64,000 nucleotides of DNA from the NCBI GenBank assembly GCA_900468535.1, contig UBTY01000037.1, positions 1 through 64,000 of the forward strand. The letters are read 5' to 3'. Below, piece by piece: positions 35,226 to 44,320 of the stretch. Numbering within the stretch: the first letter of the stretch is position 1; the number at the start of each line of letters is the position of its first letter. The notes under the pieces were generated by a model. It saw only the letters and a list, made by a program, of their open reading frames with translations. It searched no databases and was not told where the DNA came from. Source of the stretch: Hyphomicrobiales bacterium. Its GTDB lineage: Bacteria; Pseudomonadota; Alphaproteobacteria; Rhizobiales; Rhizobiaceae. A program made the translations under genes and the position numbers.

Positions 35226-35778
35226 GTTCCTCCAGTTTACCAGATGAATCGCTTGGCGTCGGATCGCTTGTGTTTGATCCGTTTCCAAGTACGTAGTCTC
35301 GAGGAACGTCCTCGAATGTCACGACCCGACCACCATTTTTCCCCGCAAATGCGATAGCAGCGTCTTCTGCGGAAAACGGCACCGCCTCCTCGGTTCCCAT
35401 CCCTCCGCGGCGAGAGCTGCCAATCACGTAAAACGCCTTCCGAGCGTCCACCCAGTTCTCGGCGCCCGGCTTTTCCCAACTCGGCGCCTTGCCCATGTCG
35501 GACACGTAGATGGCGACGAAATCCTTCGGCTCTTCAGGAAGCATTGTGAATGCAAGGGCGTCACGTGCCGAAGAAAACCAGATGGGCTCTCCGACCTTGG
35601 CGTCCAGGATGACTTGGCCCTTCGGTCCTGCGTGCTCGAGGACGTTCATTCCGCAGTACCGGCCTATTGCGTCCTTCGTCAGCGCGAAGGGAGCCGGCGG
35701 TGGCGGTTCCATCTTTTCTTCGCAACCGCTCAGAAACAGCGACGAAAGGAAGATCATGATGGTGATCAGGTTTTTCAT
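35212..35778 (-). CDS. nosL: NosL, copper-binding lipoprotein
   Basis: A 188-residue lipoprotein with lipobox LSGC, then the NosL core: YCGMNVLEHAGPKGQ and a Met/Cys site that binds Cu(I). NosL supplies copper for the CuZ centre of NosZ. The ATG at 35778 follows GAGAGAGC and overlaps the nosY stop; the longer frame to 35832 would disrupt the signal. The C-terminal His/Asp tail (EEHDHG) could add metal binding. Confidence 0.93.
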   Translation of the reverse strand: MKNLITIMIFLSSLFLSGCEEKMEPPPPAPFALTKDAIGRYCGMNVLEHAGPKGQVILDAKVGEPIWFSSARDALAFTMLPEEPKDFVAIYVSDMGKAPSWEKPGAENWVDARKAFYVIGSSRRGGMGTEEAVPFSAEDAAIAFAGKNGGRVVTFEDVPRDYVLGNGSNTSDPTPSDSSGKLEEHDHG

Positions 35779-36602
35779 AGCTCTCTCCTCGAAAAACTCA
35801 GGGAAGCCAGTGCCAGAGGACCGGCGGTCCACGCCGCAAGCGCTGCTACCAAGATAGTCGGTCCAAGTGCCGAGTATTCGGCTACGCCACCCATGCCCGA
35901 AAGTGCTCGGGCGCCTCCTGATCCGAGGTTGAGCATCCGGTAGGCGTCCGTGGGGTTAATGAGTAGCAGAGCGTCGAGCACCCCCGCTGGTAGGGCATGT
36001 CCTCCGGCGGCCACCAATGCCCCGAGCAATGCCATGTCGTAGATCACGACAAAGAGCAGCCAAACGCCAATGGCTACCCCGCCTGCAGTGCTTCGCTCGC
36101 TGACCAGACCGCTGATGAGATATCCGACCGCAATGAATACGCCACCCAAGAGGATCGACGATCCGAGCAGAACCAAGAAGGCATACCAGCTCGCGGCATC
36201 GATAGTGTTTCCTGTCGCGACAAGCATGACCGCGGTCGCGCCGTAGCCGATCAGTGTTGCGAATGCGAGAATGGCGATGTGGCCGACAAATTTCCCCAAC
36301 AGGACCTGGTTTCGTCCAACGGGGTAGCTCAAGAGCAACAGCATGGTGCCTCTTTCCATCTCGCCGACTATGGCGTCATGGGAGAGCAAGAGCGCGATCA
36401 GCGGCACGAGGAAGATCGTGAGGCTGGAAAGGCTTACGATCACGACGTCGAGGCGGCCGCTACCAACATTCCCGGTCGGAGCGCTTCCAAGCAGAGAAAG
36501 CGTCAACGCGAGTGCGCCGAGAAGAAGCGTTGTCGCAAGCACCCATCTGTTGCGCAGCGCCTCGCGGATTTCTTTTGAGGCTATAATCAGGACGTTTCTC
36601 AT
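35775..36602 (-). CDS. nosY: NosY, ABC transporter permease
   Basis: A 275-residue protein with six hydrophobic segments, beginning MRNVLIIASKEIREALRNRW, typical of NosY. With NosF and NosD it forms an ABC complex needed to assemble the CuZ centre of N2O reductase. It overlaps nosF and nosL by 4 bp. Confidence 0.93.
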   Translation of the reverse strand: MRNVLIIASKEIREALRNRWVLATTLLLGALALTLSLLGSAPTGNVGSGRLDVVIVSLSSLTIFLVPLIALLLSHDAIVGEMERGTMLLLLSYPVGRNQVLLGKFVGHIAILAFATLIGYGATAVMLVATGNTIDAASWYAFLVLLGSSILLGGVFIAVGYLISGLVSERSTAGGVAIGVWLLFVVIYDMALLGALVAAGGHALPAGVLDALLLINPTDAYRMLNLGSGGARALSGMGGVAEYSALGPTILVAALAAWTAGPLALASLSFSRREL

Positions 36603-37519
36603 GCCGCTCTCTTTCCAGCGCTCAGGAAATGAGCATAGAGGTCATCTAATGTGGGCTCGGTTATGTGGAGTCCCGCCACGTCGCCAGGGACGACGGTTAC
36701 GTGTCGGAGAAGCTCAATCTTTTCTTCATTGCTAACCATGGCCTCAAGCGTGCCCGGCACCGTTTCTTTCCAGCCGAAACTCTCGCTTTTCAGTCTTTCG
36801 ACAGCCCGACTGTTTGCAAGCGTGACGCGCACGTGCGTCGGCAAACCCGCCAGTCCTCGAAGATCGTCCATGGTTCCATCTGCAACGGCCACGCCCTCGT
36901 TGACGATTAGCAACCGATCCGCGCGATCCTCTAGCTCCGTAAGCGCGTGCGAGGAGAGAAGGATGGCCGTACCTTTGGATTTCAGTTCCGCTAACAGATC
37001 GTAGAACCTACGACGCGATGCCGGGTCGAGGCCGCTCGTTGGTTCGTCCAGGAGCAGAAGGCGAGGCTCGCCTAGGAGGGCTTGCGCCAGGCCCAGCCTT
37101 TGGCGCATCCCTTTCGAGTACGTGCGGACCGGTCGCGCCGCTGCCTCCGCACAAAGCCCGACGCGCTCCAGCAGACCGATGGGATCCGATCCCTGCACCT
37201 GCTTCAACCTCGCATAGAATGCGAGCGTCTCTCGACCAGTCAACGCGTTATGGAATGCGACGCTCTCTGGAAGGTACCCAAGTCTCTGACGCACAGCGAC
37301 AGCGCCGGACGCTGGATCTTCGCCCATCACCCTGATACTCCCGCTTGAGGGGCGAATGAGGCCGAGCATCAATTTGATCAAGGTGGTTTTTCCGGCTCCA
37401 TTATGACCTACGAGGGCCACCATCTCGCCCTCGTTAAGCGCAAACGAAACATCTCGTACTGCCTGCACTTTTCCGTAGTGCTTGGCGATTTTGGATACGA
37501 CGACGGTCGGCTCTATCAT
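36599..37519 (-). CDS. nosF: NosF, ABC transporter ATPase
   Basis: A 306-residue ATPase: Walker A GHNGAGKTT, signature YSKGMRQRLGLAQAL, Walker B LLLLDEPTSGLD and switch His in LLSSHALTE. The ATG at 37519 overlaps the nosD stop (ATGA); the frame stays open upstream only as an overlap with nosD. It powers the NosDFY complex. Confidence 0.94.
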   Translation of the reverse strand: MIEPTVVVSKIAKHYGKVQAVRDVSFALNEGEMVALVGHNGAGKTTLIKLMLGLIRPSSGSIRVMGEDPASGAVAVRQRLGYLPESVAFHNALTGRETLAFYARLKQVQGSDPIGLLERVGLCAEAAARPVRTYSKGMRQRLGLAQALLGEPRLLLLDEPTSGLDPASRRRFYDLLAELKSKGTAILLSSHALTELEDRADRLLIVNEGVAVADGTMDDLRGLAGLPTHVRVTLANSRAVERLKSESFGWKETVPGTLEAMVSNEEKIELLRHVTVVPGDVAGLHITEPTLDDLYAHFLSAGKRAA

Positions 37520-38889
37520 TTTACAGCTCCAGAGGGCGCGGGAGGCACCATCAAGGGGTGGTTGTCTATTACGCCGCCAGGAAGCAAGGCCGGGAACTGA
37601 GCTTGCGCCCACCGGATCAGTTGGACGGCAGGGCTGGTCGCGAGAAGCTTGGCCTGCGGCGATGTCCACAGAACCTTGTCCATCACGTCGTTGGGACGGT
37701 AGGGATTGTCGCCAATGCCGTCGCCATTGAGGTCGAACGCGGGATTGTCGCTCCAGTAATTGCCGCGACCGTTGGCCGACCAGTCGAGGTAGCGTGTTCC
37801 GACATACTTCACCTGATTGCGATTGTTTATGAAGGAGTTACCACTCATCGTGTTTCCCTCCGAACCAGCCGTGAAGTGGATGCCGATCGCGCAGCCGTTG
37901 AACTCGTTGTCCACGAGCTTGTTTTTGTTCGCATTGTAGATGAATACGCATTTCTCAGGACCAAGACGGAACCCCGAGATGTCTCCCGCAGCAATGAGGC
38001 TCGCCGCCTCCGCAGGTATCTCGTCTGCAGACGCCCGTGCGCCTGCAGACGCCCAACGGCTTTCGGGCTGTGACCGTCCGAGGACGACATTGCCTTCTAT
38101 CAAGGAACTATTCGCTGAATTTAGCAGGATCCCGTGATCGCGATCACCGTCGGAGACGTTGTCAATGATCTTAAGGCGGTTCGAGAACATGATCGCATAG
38201 CCGACAGTGTTGCCCGTTGAAACGTTGCCACTGATCTCGCTGTCGTTGGTGTACATGTAGTGAATTGCAAAACGTAGGTCGTGAAAGCTATTTTTACTAA
38301 AAACATTGCGCTTGCTGGCGTTTGTCGCGATGCCGTCGCGCCCAAAACTGATGTCGTTCTCAAGAACTTTCGCGCCAGGAGCGTTCCAGACCGTTACACC
38401 GTTTCCAGACTCGCTGAGCCGGCCTTCCTTGATCCCGACGATCCGATTTCCGCGGGTGACGGAATCCTTCGCGCCGTGAATGTAAATCCCATAAAGATTC
38501 TCTGAAATCAGGTTGTCTTCAATGACGGCGCCGGTGGCCGCCTCGGTCGCAAAGACGCCAGCGTCCATCGTTTCCAGGTTCGAGCCGGATCCTCGGATCT
38601 CAAGACCGCGCACGGTGACGTCCGCGGCGGTTATGGTTACGACCGTTCCTTTGCCATTCCCGACCACGACCGCGCCTGGGGATCCTTGGAGGACCACCGG
38701 CTTATTCAGAGTCAGGGGCCCTTGGTAGCTGCCCGCATGGAGAATGATCCTATCTCCCGACGCCGCCTGAGCGACGGCATCGACTAAACTCGGACCTTCC
38801 GACGGCGACACAAAGCGATCCGCGGCTGAGGCGGTGGCAGCGATGGCGGCCCAGAGGGCCGCCATCGTGAGTGTCGTAGCTTGTCGCAT
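37516..38889 (-). CDS. nosD: NosD, periplasmic beta-helix copper-delivery protein
   Basis: A 457-residue protein with a signal peptide (ending ATASA) and many right-handed beta-helix repeats recognisable as N-rich turns (e.g. VIEDNLISENLYGIYIHGA and GNSFINNRNQVKYVGT). NosD receives copper from NosL and docks NosZ for CuZ assembly. The start at 38889 shares one base with the nosZ stop (TGATG). Confidence 0.94.
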   Translation of the reverse strand: MRQATTLTMAALWAAIAATASAADRFVSPSEGPSLVDAVAQAASGDRIILHAGSYQGPLTLNKPVVLQGSPGAVVVGNGKGTVVTITAADVTVRGLEIRGSGSNLETMDAGVFATEAATGAVIEDNLISENLYGIYIHGAKDSVTRGNRIVGIKEGRLSESGNGVTVWNAPGAKVLENDISFGRDGIATNASKRNVFSKNSFHDLRFAIHYMYTNDSEISGNVSTGNTVGYAIMFSNRLKIIDNVSDGDRDHGILLNSANSSLIEGNVVLGRSQPESRWASAGARASADEIPAEAASLIAAGDISGFRLGPEKCVFIYNANKNKLVDNEFNGCAIGIHFTAGSEGNTMSGNSFINNRNQVKYVGTRYLDWSANGRGNYWSDNPAFDLNGDGIGDNPYRPNDVMDKVLWTSPQAKLLATSPAVQLIRWAQAQFPALLPGGVIDNHPLMVPPAPSGAVK

Positions 38890-40808
38890 CAGATCGTCTT
38901 CGGTTCCACCAACATGCGGCCCTTCATCTCCATGTGCATCGCATGGCAGAACCACGAGCAATAATACCAGTAGACGCCTGGCTTGCTCGCTTTGAAGGTG
39001 ACCGAGGCAGTCGCTTGCGGAGCGACCTCCATATTGATCCCGTAGTTGACGATGGCGAAGCCGTGCGTCAGGTCCTCGACTTCGTCAATGTTGGTAACAT
39101 AGACGGTGACCTCGTCCCCTTCCTTGACGGTGAAGGATTCCAAACCGTAGGCGGGTGCCGACGAGGTCATGTAGACCCTCACCTTGTCGCCATCCCGAAC
39201 GACCTGAGAATCCGTCATGAGGTCGATGTTGTCTTTCTTCGCCTGCGCGACCGCGTCGGCAAAGAAGGGATCATCGCGGCTCCAAAGGCTGACTGGGTTG
39301 ATCTTCGACGCATGAACAATCGTCGCATCATGCGGTTCTGCGAAGGTCGGGTTGTCATGCACCAGAACCATCTCGTCGCCGGAGATGTCGATAAGCTGGT
39401 CGCTCTCGGGCTTGAGCGGACCTGCGTTGAGGTACCTATCCTTCGAGAACTTGTTCAGCGAAATGAGCCACTTGCCGTCAGCTTCCTTGGTCTGGCCCAT
39501 TGAGCTATGGTTATGGCCCGGCTGGTAGTGGACGTCGAGCTTCTGCCGGATTGGATTGACCTTTTCGCCCTTGAAGGCACGCTTGGCGTCTTCGATGTTC
39601 CATTTGCAGATCTGGCTGTCGATGAAGAGCGTGGTATAGGCGTTGCCACGACCGTCATATGCCGTGTGCAACGGGCCGAGACCGAGTTCCGGTTCCGCAA
39701 CCACGGTGTCTCGCGGTTGGATCTTGTCGTCAAAAAGATCGTCGAACTTGCGCACGTCAAAGACTGTGACGGTTGGCGAGAGCTTGCCTGCCGCTACCGC
39801 ATGAATTCCATCAGGAGCCGTGTTCATGCCATGGGGGCCGTTCGAAACCGGAATATAACGGGTGTACTTCGAACCATGGCGTCCATCGATAACCGGAACG
39901 CCGCTGATCTCCTTAAAGTCACCGTTCTTCACGGCTTCCTCGATGCGCTTGATATTGAAGACGACCACCCAGTCCTGGTCCTTCGCCATCATCTGCTCGA
40001 GGTTCACACCGTTTTCGGAATTGTAGCAAGTCGAGTAGCAATACTTGCCCTGATAGTCGGCATCGACGTTGTCCAGGTTTCCGTCGACGATGACCTGCCA
40101 TGCGACCTTCATGGTTTCGCCATCAACCGCCGTAAACACGGCCTGATAGGCCTTCGGATCGTCCAAGACTTTGCCATCATTCGGAATCGGAACGCCGTCT
40201 TCACCGTTGCAGAACACGTAGCCGGTCTTGGGGTACTTTTGAACGCGGAGACCATGAACCGTGTGCTGGTTCGGGAGTTCGATGATCTTGTCGCACTTCA
40301 TTACGTCGAGGCGAATGCGGCAGACGCGAGTGTTGGCCTTGTCGTTGGCGTACAGATAGCGTCCATCATAGGTGCCGTCCGTCTGAGACGGATGAGGGTG
40401 GTGAAGATCTCCGTTGTGGTAGACGCCGCCCTGATCCTTCAAGAATTCTACCGTCTTGGGAAGCAGGCCTTCCGTCAGAACCTTCCGGCTTTCGTTAGTC
40501 TGTCCCCAACCTGTTGCGCTGCAGCGATTGAATACCGGAATGCGCATGATTTCGCGCATCGAGGGCACCCCCACGATCCGAACTTCGCCGCATTGGCCGC
40601 TAGAGAAGAACGTGTAATATTCGTCGAGCTCTCCCGGCTTGACTTCCCACGTCTGCTTACGCCCTTCCGCTGCCATGGCCTCAGTAGCGAGCGCGCCCGA
40701 GAAGTTGATAGCGCCCCCTGCTGCTACAGCTCCGGCTGCCGCGGCCATTGCCGTGGTTCCGAGAAGCTGACGTCTGTTGAACCTCGGCTGCGTGTCTTCC
40801 GTTGACAT
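38889..40808 (-). CDS. nosZ: nitrous-oxide reductase (clade I, Tat-exported)
   Basis: A 639-residue periplasmic enzyme reducing N2O to N2. A twin-arginine signal (NRRQLLGTTAMAAAAG) marks clade I. The N-terminal beta-propeller contains the CuZ His ligands (e.g. in DLHHPHPSQTDGTYDGR and NGPHGMN). The C-terminal cupredoxin domain has the CuA motif CSWFCHAMHMEM. All expected regions are present, so the enzyme should be functional. It is followed by nosDFYLX with overlapping starts and preceded by nosR after 48 bp. Confidence 0.97.
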   Translation of the reverse strand: MSTEDTQPRFNRRQLLGTTAMAAAAGAVAAGGAINFSGALATEAMAAEGRKQTWEVKPGELDEYYTFFSSGQCGEVRIVGVPSMREIMRIPVFNRCSATGWGQTNESRKVLTEGLLPKTVEFLKDQGGVYHNGDLHHPHPSQTDGTYDGRYLYANDKANTRVCRIRLDVMKCDKIIELPNQHTVHGLRVQKYPKTGYVFCNGEDGVPIPNDGKVLDDPKAYQAVFTAVDGETMKVAWQVIVDGNLDNVDADYQGKYCYSTCYNSENGVNLEQMMAKDQDWVVVFNIKRIEEAVKNGDFKEISGVPVIDGRHGSKYTRYIPVSNGPHGMNTAPDGIHAVAAGKLSPTVTVFDVRKFDDLFDDKIQPRDTVVAEPELGLGPLHTAYDGRGNAYTTLFIDSQICKWNIEDAKRAFKGEKVNPIRQKLDVHYQPGHNHSSMGQTKEADGKWLISLNKFSKDRYLNAGPLKPESDQLIDISGDEMVLVHDNPTFAEPHDATIVHASKINPVSLWSRDDPFFADAVAQAKKDNIDLMTDSQVVRDGDKVRVYMTSSAPAYGLESFTVKEGDEVTVYVTNIDEVEDLTHGFAIVNYGINMEVAPQATASVTFKASKPGVYWYYCSWFCHAMHMEMKGRMLVEPKTI

Positions 40809-40856
40809 GTTTTCACTTCCCTAGTTGAGGCCGCGACTGAAATGTCGCGCGCCGAA

Positions 40857-43097
40857 TTAAGCTCTTTCGATAGGCTTGCCGTTATGTGTTACGACCGTTT
40901 TCGGTGGTTTCTCACCGCGCGACTCCGGCGTGGAAAGGGCCATGAACTTCTCGCGCTTCAACCGAACCTGGATCATGTGCGGGCAACGGTGGTCGTCGTG
41001 ATAAAGCTCCTGGCAATGCATGCAGTATATGCATTCGTTGACATTGATCTGCCCTTCCGGATGGATGGACTGAACGGGGCACTCCTTCGCACAGCGCTGG
41101 CAAGGAGAACCGCATTCCGGATAGCGCTTCAGCCATTCGAACATTCGAATCCGTCCCGGGATGGCAAGCGCCGCTCCGAGCGGACAGAGGTAGCGGCAGT
41201 AGAAGCGTTCGATGAACAGGCTCGCGACGAGCAGGGCGCCTGCGAAGACGACGAACGGCCAATCCCGAACGAATTTCAAGATGATCGCGGTCTTAAACGG
41301 TTCGACTTCCGCCGCCATCTCCGCATAAGAGATCGAATAAAACGATAGTCCGAACAGTCCAAGAAAGATGATGTACTTGATGGGCCAAAGCCGTTCATGC
41401 AGACCCCAGGGAAGCTTGACCTGAGGCACTTTTAGGCGCTTTGCGATGTTGCTGAGCAGTTCCTGCAACGCGCCAAAGGGGCAGAGCCAGCCGCAGAAAG
41501 GGCCGCGCCCCCAGAAGAGCAGACCAGCCGCGACCGAAGCCCACAGAATGAAGATCAGTGGGGCGGCTAGAAAGAATTCCCAACTGAAATTCGTAATCAA
41601 CGCATTTGTGAAGGTTAGAACATTTACGACCGATAGCTGGGCATTCGCATACCAGCCAAGCCAGACGAGCGTGAACACAAGATAGCTGTTTCTTACCCAA
41701 GCAAACAGAACTGGACGTTTGACTAACCAGTCTTGGAAGAAAAAGATTGCGGTTAGAACGAGAAGCGCCGCGGCGGTAATCCCGATATTGACGCGGTTCA
41801 GATTCCAGATGCTGATCCAAAGCGGCTGTTCGTCCAATGCCTGCGGCGTCGTCACCGTCGGGGTTTCGATCGGCGCGGATGGAACGACAGCCTTTGTCAC
41901 CTTGACGTATTGCGATGGTAGCGAATATCCGAGATTAAACGGAATGACTGCTTTGTCCCGCGCACCCGTGCTGCTCCGCTGCGCGAGGAGTTGGAGTTCC
42001 CATGGCTCAGTCACGTCGAACGTATATTCGGGCGCAACGACAAATAGTGCGATTTCCTTAAGCGCCGGCGCGTCGGCTGGTGCAAGAGCGGAAATGCGGG
42101 TGTGGTAGCGATCGCGGAATCTGAGGCCTTGTCCGTCCTGTAAGAGCTCGATACGATCGAAAATTCCCCCGCGGACGTAGCCCGAACCTTTGAAGGAATA
42201 GGCACCGTCGCCAGCAACGAGGATTGCAGACTGCCCAGGCTGCAATCGGCCTTGAAGTCGCTCGAATGCTGCATCGCCAAGAAGTGTTTTGCCGATTGAA
42301 GGAACACTGACCGGCGCGACGTAGAGTTCAATGAACCGGTCTTCGGGTGTCGTCGTTTCTGGATGCGATGCGGCGTCAGGCTGGCCGGCGTCGTTGAAGG
42401 CTTTGGAAACCTCGCCAACAGTTAACCGAAGGCTTCGCACAGACCCATCGCCCAGCAGCGTCTGCCAGTCACTGACGTCGGTCTTCGTCAGATCCAGCGT
42501 CTTCACGTCGGGTTGTTTCTTGACGCCACTAGCGCTGGCGGGGTTCAGTCTCCCGCTGCGAATAAGCTTGACTGCGGAGCGGATGACGCTGTCGCCCATA
42601 ACAAGAACAGTCACGGTGGCGCCGCTTACGATTTCAACCTGTGGTGGACGTTCTTCGCCAGCCGCTACACGGCCGAGATCTTTTCCAATAATGGAGTTAA
42701 GTGCGGCGACCACCTTGGCCTGGGGGATGCCGATGAGCACGATCGGCTCGTGATGATCGATCAGCTTGATCCCTCGCACCACACCTGCTGTGTCGATGCC
42801 CACAGCGATATGGATAGGCTTGCCGGAATAGCCGGTCGAATTGGTGAAATCAGAGTTCAGAAACACGTAACCAAGTAGGTCGCCGCCGCGATATACCGGT
42901 GCGATCTGAGGCTCGCCTTCCGGATCGCCAAACCTGTCAGCACCTTGAAACAATTCGCCCGGCTGAACTTTCTCGAGATACGATGGTAGCTGGCTCGCCG
43001 ACATCGCAGGTGCCGCGAAAGCTGTGAAAAGACCGATTGCCGCCAGGAAGAGCAGGGCTATACGCCCAATGGATGCGCCTTTTTGTACTGTTATCAT
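40857..43097 (-). CDS. nosR: NosR, flavo-iron-sulfur membrane protein for N2O reduction
   Basis: A 746-residue protein: signal peptide, periplasmic FMN-binding domain (with the flavinylated Thr expected in SGATVTVLVM), then membrane segments, Cys motifs CPFGALQ and CRYLCPLGAA, and two C-terminal 4Fe-4S motifs (CGSPCQRCAKECP and CIYCMHCQ). NosR feeds electrons to NosZ and is needed for its activity. The ATG at 43097 follows GAAGGA and gives a proper signal peptide; the frame open to 43181 runs through the promoter box. Flavin attachment would be by NosX. Confidence 0.95.
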   Translation of the reverse strand: MITVQKGASIGRIALLFLAAIGLFTAFAAPAMSASQLPSYLEKVQPGELFQGADRFGDPEGEPQIAPVYRGGDLLGYVFLNSDFTNSTGYSGKPIHIAVGIDTAGVVRGIKLIDHHEPIVLIGIPQAKVVAALNSIIGKDLGRVAAGEERPPQVEIVSGATVTVLVMGDSVIRSAVKLIRSGRLNPASASGVKKQPDVKTLDLTKTDVSDWQTLLGDGSVRSLRLTVGEVSKAFNDAGQPDAASHPETTTPEDRFIELYVAPVSVPSIGKTLLGDAAFERLQGRLQPGQSAILVAGDGAYSFKGSGYVRGGIFDRIELLQDGQGLRFRDRYHTRISALAPADAPALKEIALFVVAPEYTFDVTEPWELQLLAQRSSTGARDKAVIPFNLGYSLPSQYVKVTKAVVPSAPIETPTVTTPQALDEQPLWISIWNLNRVNIGITAAALLVLTAIFFFQDWLVKRPVLFAWVRNSYLVFTLVWLGWYANAQLSVVNVLTFTNALITNFSWEFFLAAPLIFILWASVAAGLLFWGRGPFCGWLCPFGALQELLSNIAKRLKVPQVKLPWGLHERLWPIKYIIFLGLFGLSFYSISYAEMAAEVEPFKTAIILKFVRDWPFVVFAGALLVASLFIERFYCRYLCPLGAALAIPGRIRMFEWLKRYPECGSPCQRCAKECPVQSIHPEGQINVNECIYCMHCQELYHDDHRCPHMIQVRLKREKFMALSTPESRGEKPPKTVVTHNGKPIERA

Positions 43098-43163
43098 TGC
43101 GCGTCCTTCAGCCGTTCGGTGCGTTCGCGGTGGAAACATATACGGCGAAAAAGTAACGGCTAT

Positions 43164-43177
43164 TTGATCAAGATCAA
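43164..43177 (-). promoter_or_regulatory. FNR/FixK box between nosR and the ferritin-like gene
   Basis: TTGATCAAGATCAA, a TTGAT-N4-ATCAA box centred 73 bp before nosR and 90 bp before the divergent gene at 43260, so it could serve both. Confidence 0.85.
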
Positions 43178-43259
43178 CCATGGGTGATAATTTTTCGATG
43201 AAATGTGTAGACTTGAGACATCAACTGCAACGGCCTTGCCGAGAAGAAGGGGACGTACA

Positions 43260-44120
43260 ATGCCAACTAGCCGCGAGCCTTGGGAACTGAGCTCTCTTGC
43301 CGAACTTTTGGCATTGGCGGCCCGAATGGAGCAGGAGGCGATTGACGGGTACGAGGATTTATCCCGAAGGATGGAGACGCTGGAGCGGCCAGAATTGGCA
43401 CGGGTTTTTGACGCCTTAGTCGCTGAGGAAAAGGGCCACCTCGGCAAGGTTGATAAGTGGAGGCAGGGACTGGGCGCTTCGGGTTTAAGCCACTCACCCG
43501 AAAGCCCAAAGGAGGTGTTCGAGGACGAAGGCGTAGGGATCGTGGCTCCCAACCTTCTAAGCGCCTACAGAGCCTTTTCGATGGCGGTCCGAAATGAGGA
43601 GCGCGCCTTCGTGTTCTGGACTTACGTTTCAGCACACGCGCATTCTGATGAGATACGCGAGGCAGCAGAGCGGATGGCCCGTGAAGAGTTGGGACATGTC
43701 GCAACGCTGCGCAGAGAGCGAAGGCGCGCGTTCCATACAGAGCGCGGCTTGAATATCGACGTCACGGTAGACAATCTGTCCGACCTAGAGCGAAAGCTCG
43801 CGCATCATCTCAATAAGATGGCGGCAACCGATGCCGGAGCTAGCAAGGAAACAGTCTTAAGATCGTTTGCACATCAATCAGAAATGCGGCTGGCATCGCT
43901 AGTCGAGGTTCCGCTCGAAGGGCTTGCTTCCGCGGCCAGGTTTCCTCGGTCCGCCCTCGAATCTCCCTTCGCGCTCGCCGAGTTGCTGGTGGACTGTTAT
44001 TTAAACTTGGGAAGTCTAGCGAAGCAGGATATGGATGCCTCGCGCGGAAGAGCCTTTGCCGCCGAGTTGATCCATGGTCTGGCGGCTCTTAGAGGAGCTC
44101 ACTCCGAACAGGCTAGCTAA
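43260..44120 (+). CDS. ferritin-like (rubrerythrin-type) diiron protein
   Basis: A 286-residue helical protein. The first ~150 residues hold two ExxH-type iron motifs in a four-helix bundle: EQEAIDGYEDL and EEKGHLGKV, then NEERAFVFWTYV and REELGHVATLRRER. The second half (~165-286) is also helical and unlike rubrerythrin, with no rubredoxin Cys site. Such proteins handle peroxide or iron under low oxygen. The ATG at 43260 follows AAGAAGGGG. It is divergent from nosR and shares the anaerobox at 43164, so coexpression with N2O reductase is likely. Confidence 0.8.
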   Translation: MPTSREPWELSSLAELLALAARMEQEAIDGYEDLSRRMETLERPELARVFDALVAEEKGHLGKVDKWRQGLGASGLSHSPESPKEVFEDEGVGIVAPNLLSAYRAFSMAVRNEERAFVFWTYVSAHAHSDEIREAAERMAREELGHVATLRRERRRAFHTERGLNIDVTVDNLSDLERKLAHHLNKMAATDAGASKETVLRSFAHQSEMRLASLVEVPLEGLASAARFPRSALESPFALAELLVDCYLNLGSLAKQDMDASRGRAFAAELIHGLAALRGAHSEQAS

Positions 44121-44248
44121 AGACGTGGGCGTCGAGGCGGACGATCGGTTCCGATCAGATGGCGCTGCTGTATCTTGACTTGGGAAAGGCGGCTGCTGTT
44201 CGAGTGCGGGGATAGGCAGAGGGTGGTAGCCGAGAAAGGTGCTTGTTA

Positions 44249-44262
44249 TTGATCGCGATCAA
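44249..44262 (+). promoter_or_regulatory. FNR/FixK box upstream of the ABC exporter-hemC pair
   Basis: TTGATCGCGATCAA, a perfect dyad over all 14 bases, centred 65 bp before the start at 44321. Confidence 0.8.
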
Positions 44263-44320
44263 AGACGAGACACGGATTCGACCTGAAAAGGAACCCAACT
44301 AAAATCAGGAGTTCCAGGCA

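Noticed and set aside
37375..37388. TTGATCAAGGTGGT as another FNR box
   Set aside because: The second half-site does not match and it lies inside nosF.
37516..38889. nosD repeats as a DNA repeat or CRISPR
   Set aside because: The periodicity is at the protein level (beta-helix turns), not exact DNA repeats; no CRISPR-like spacing was found in the window.
39507..40805. 432-codon + strand frame opposite nosZ
   Set aside because: It is the antisense shadow of a clear nosZ gene; its translation is Val/Asp/Arg-rich without motifs and has no ribosome site.
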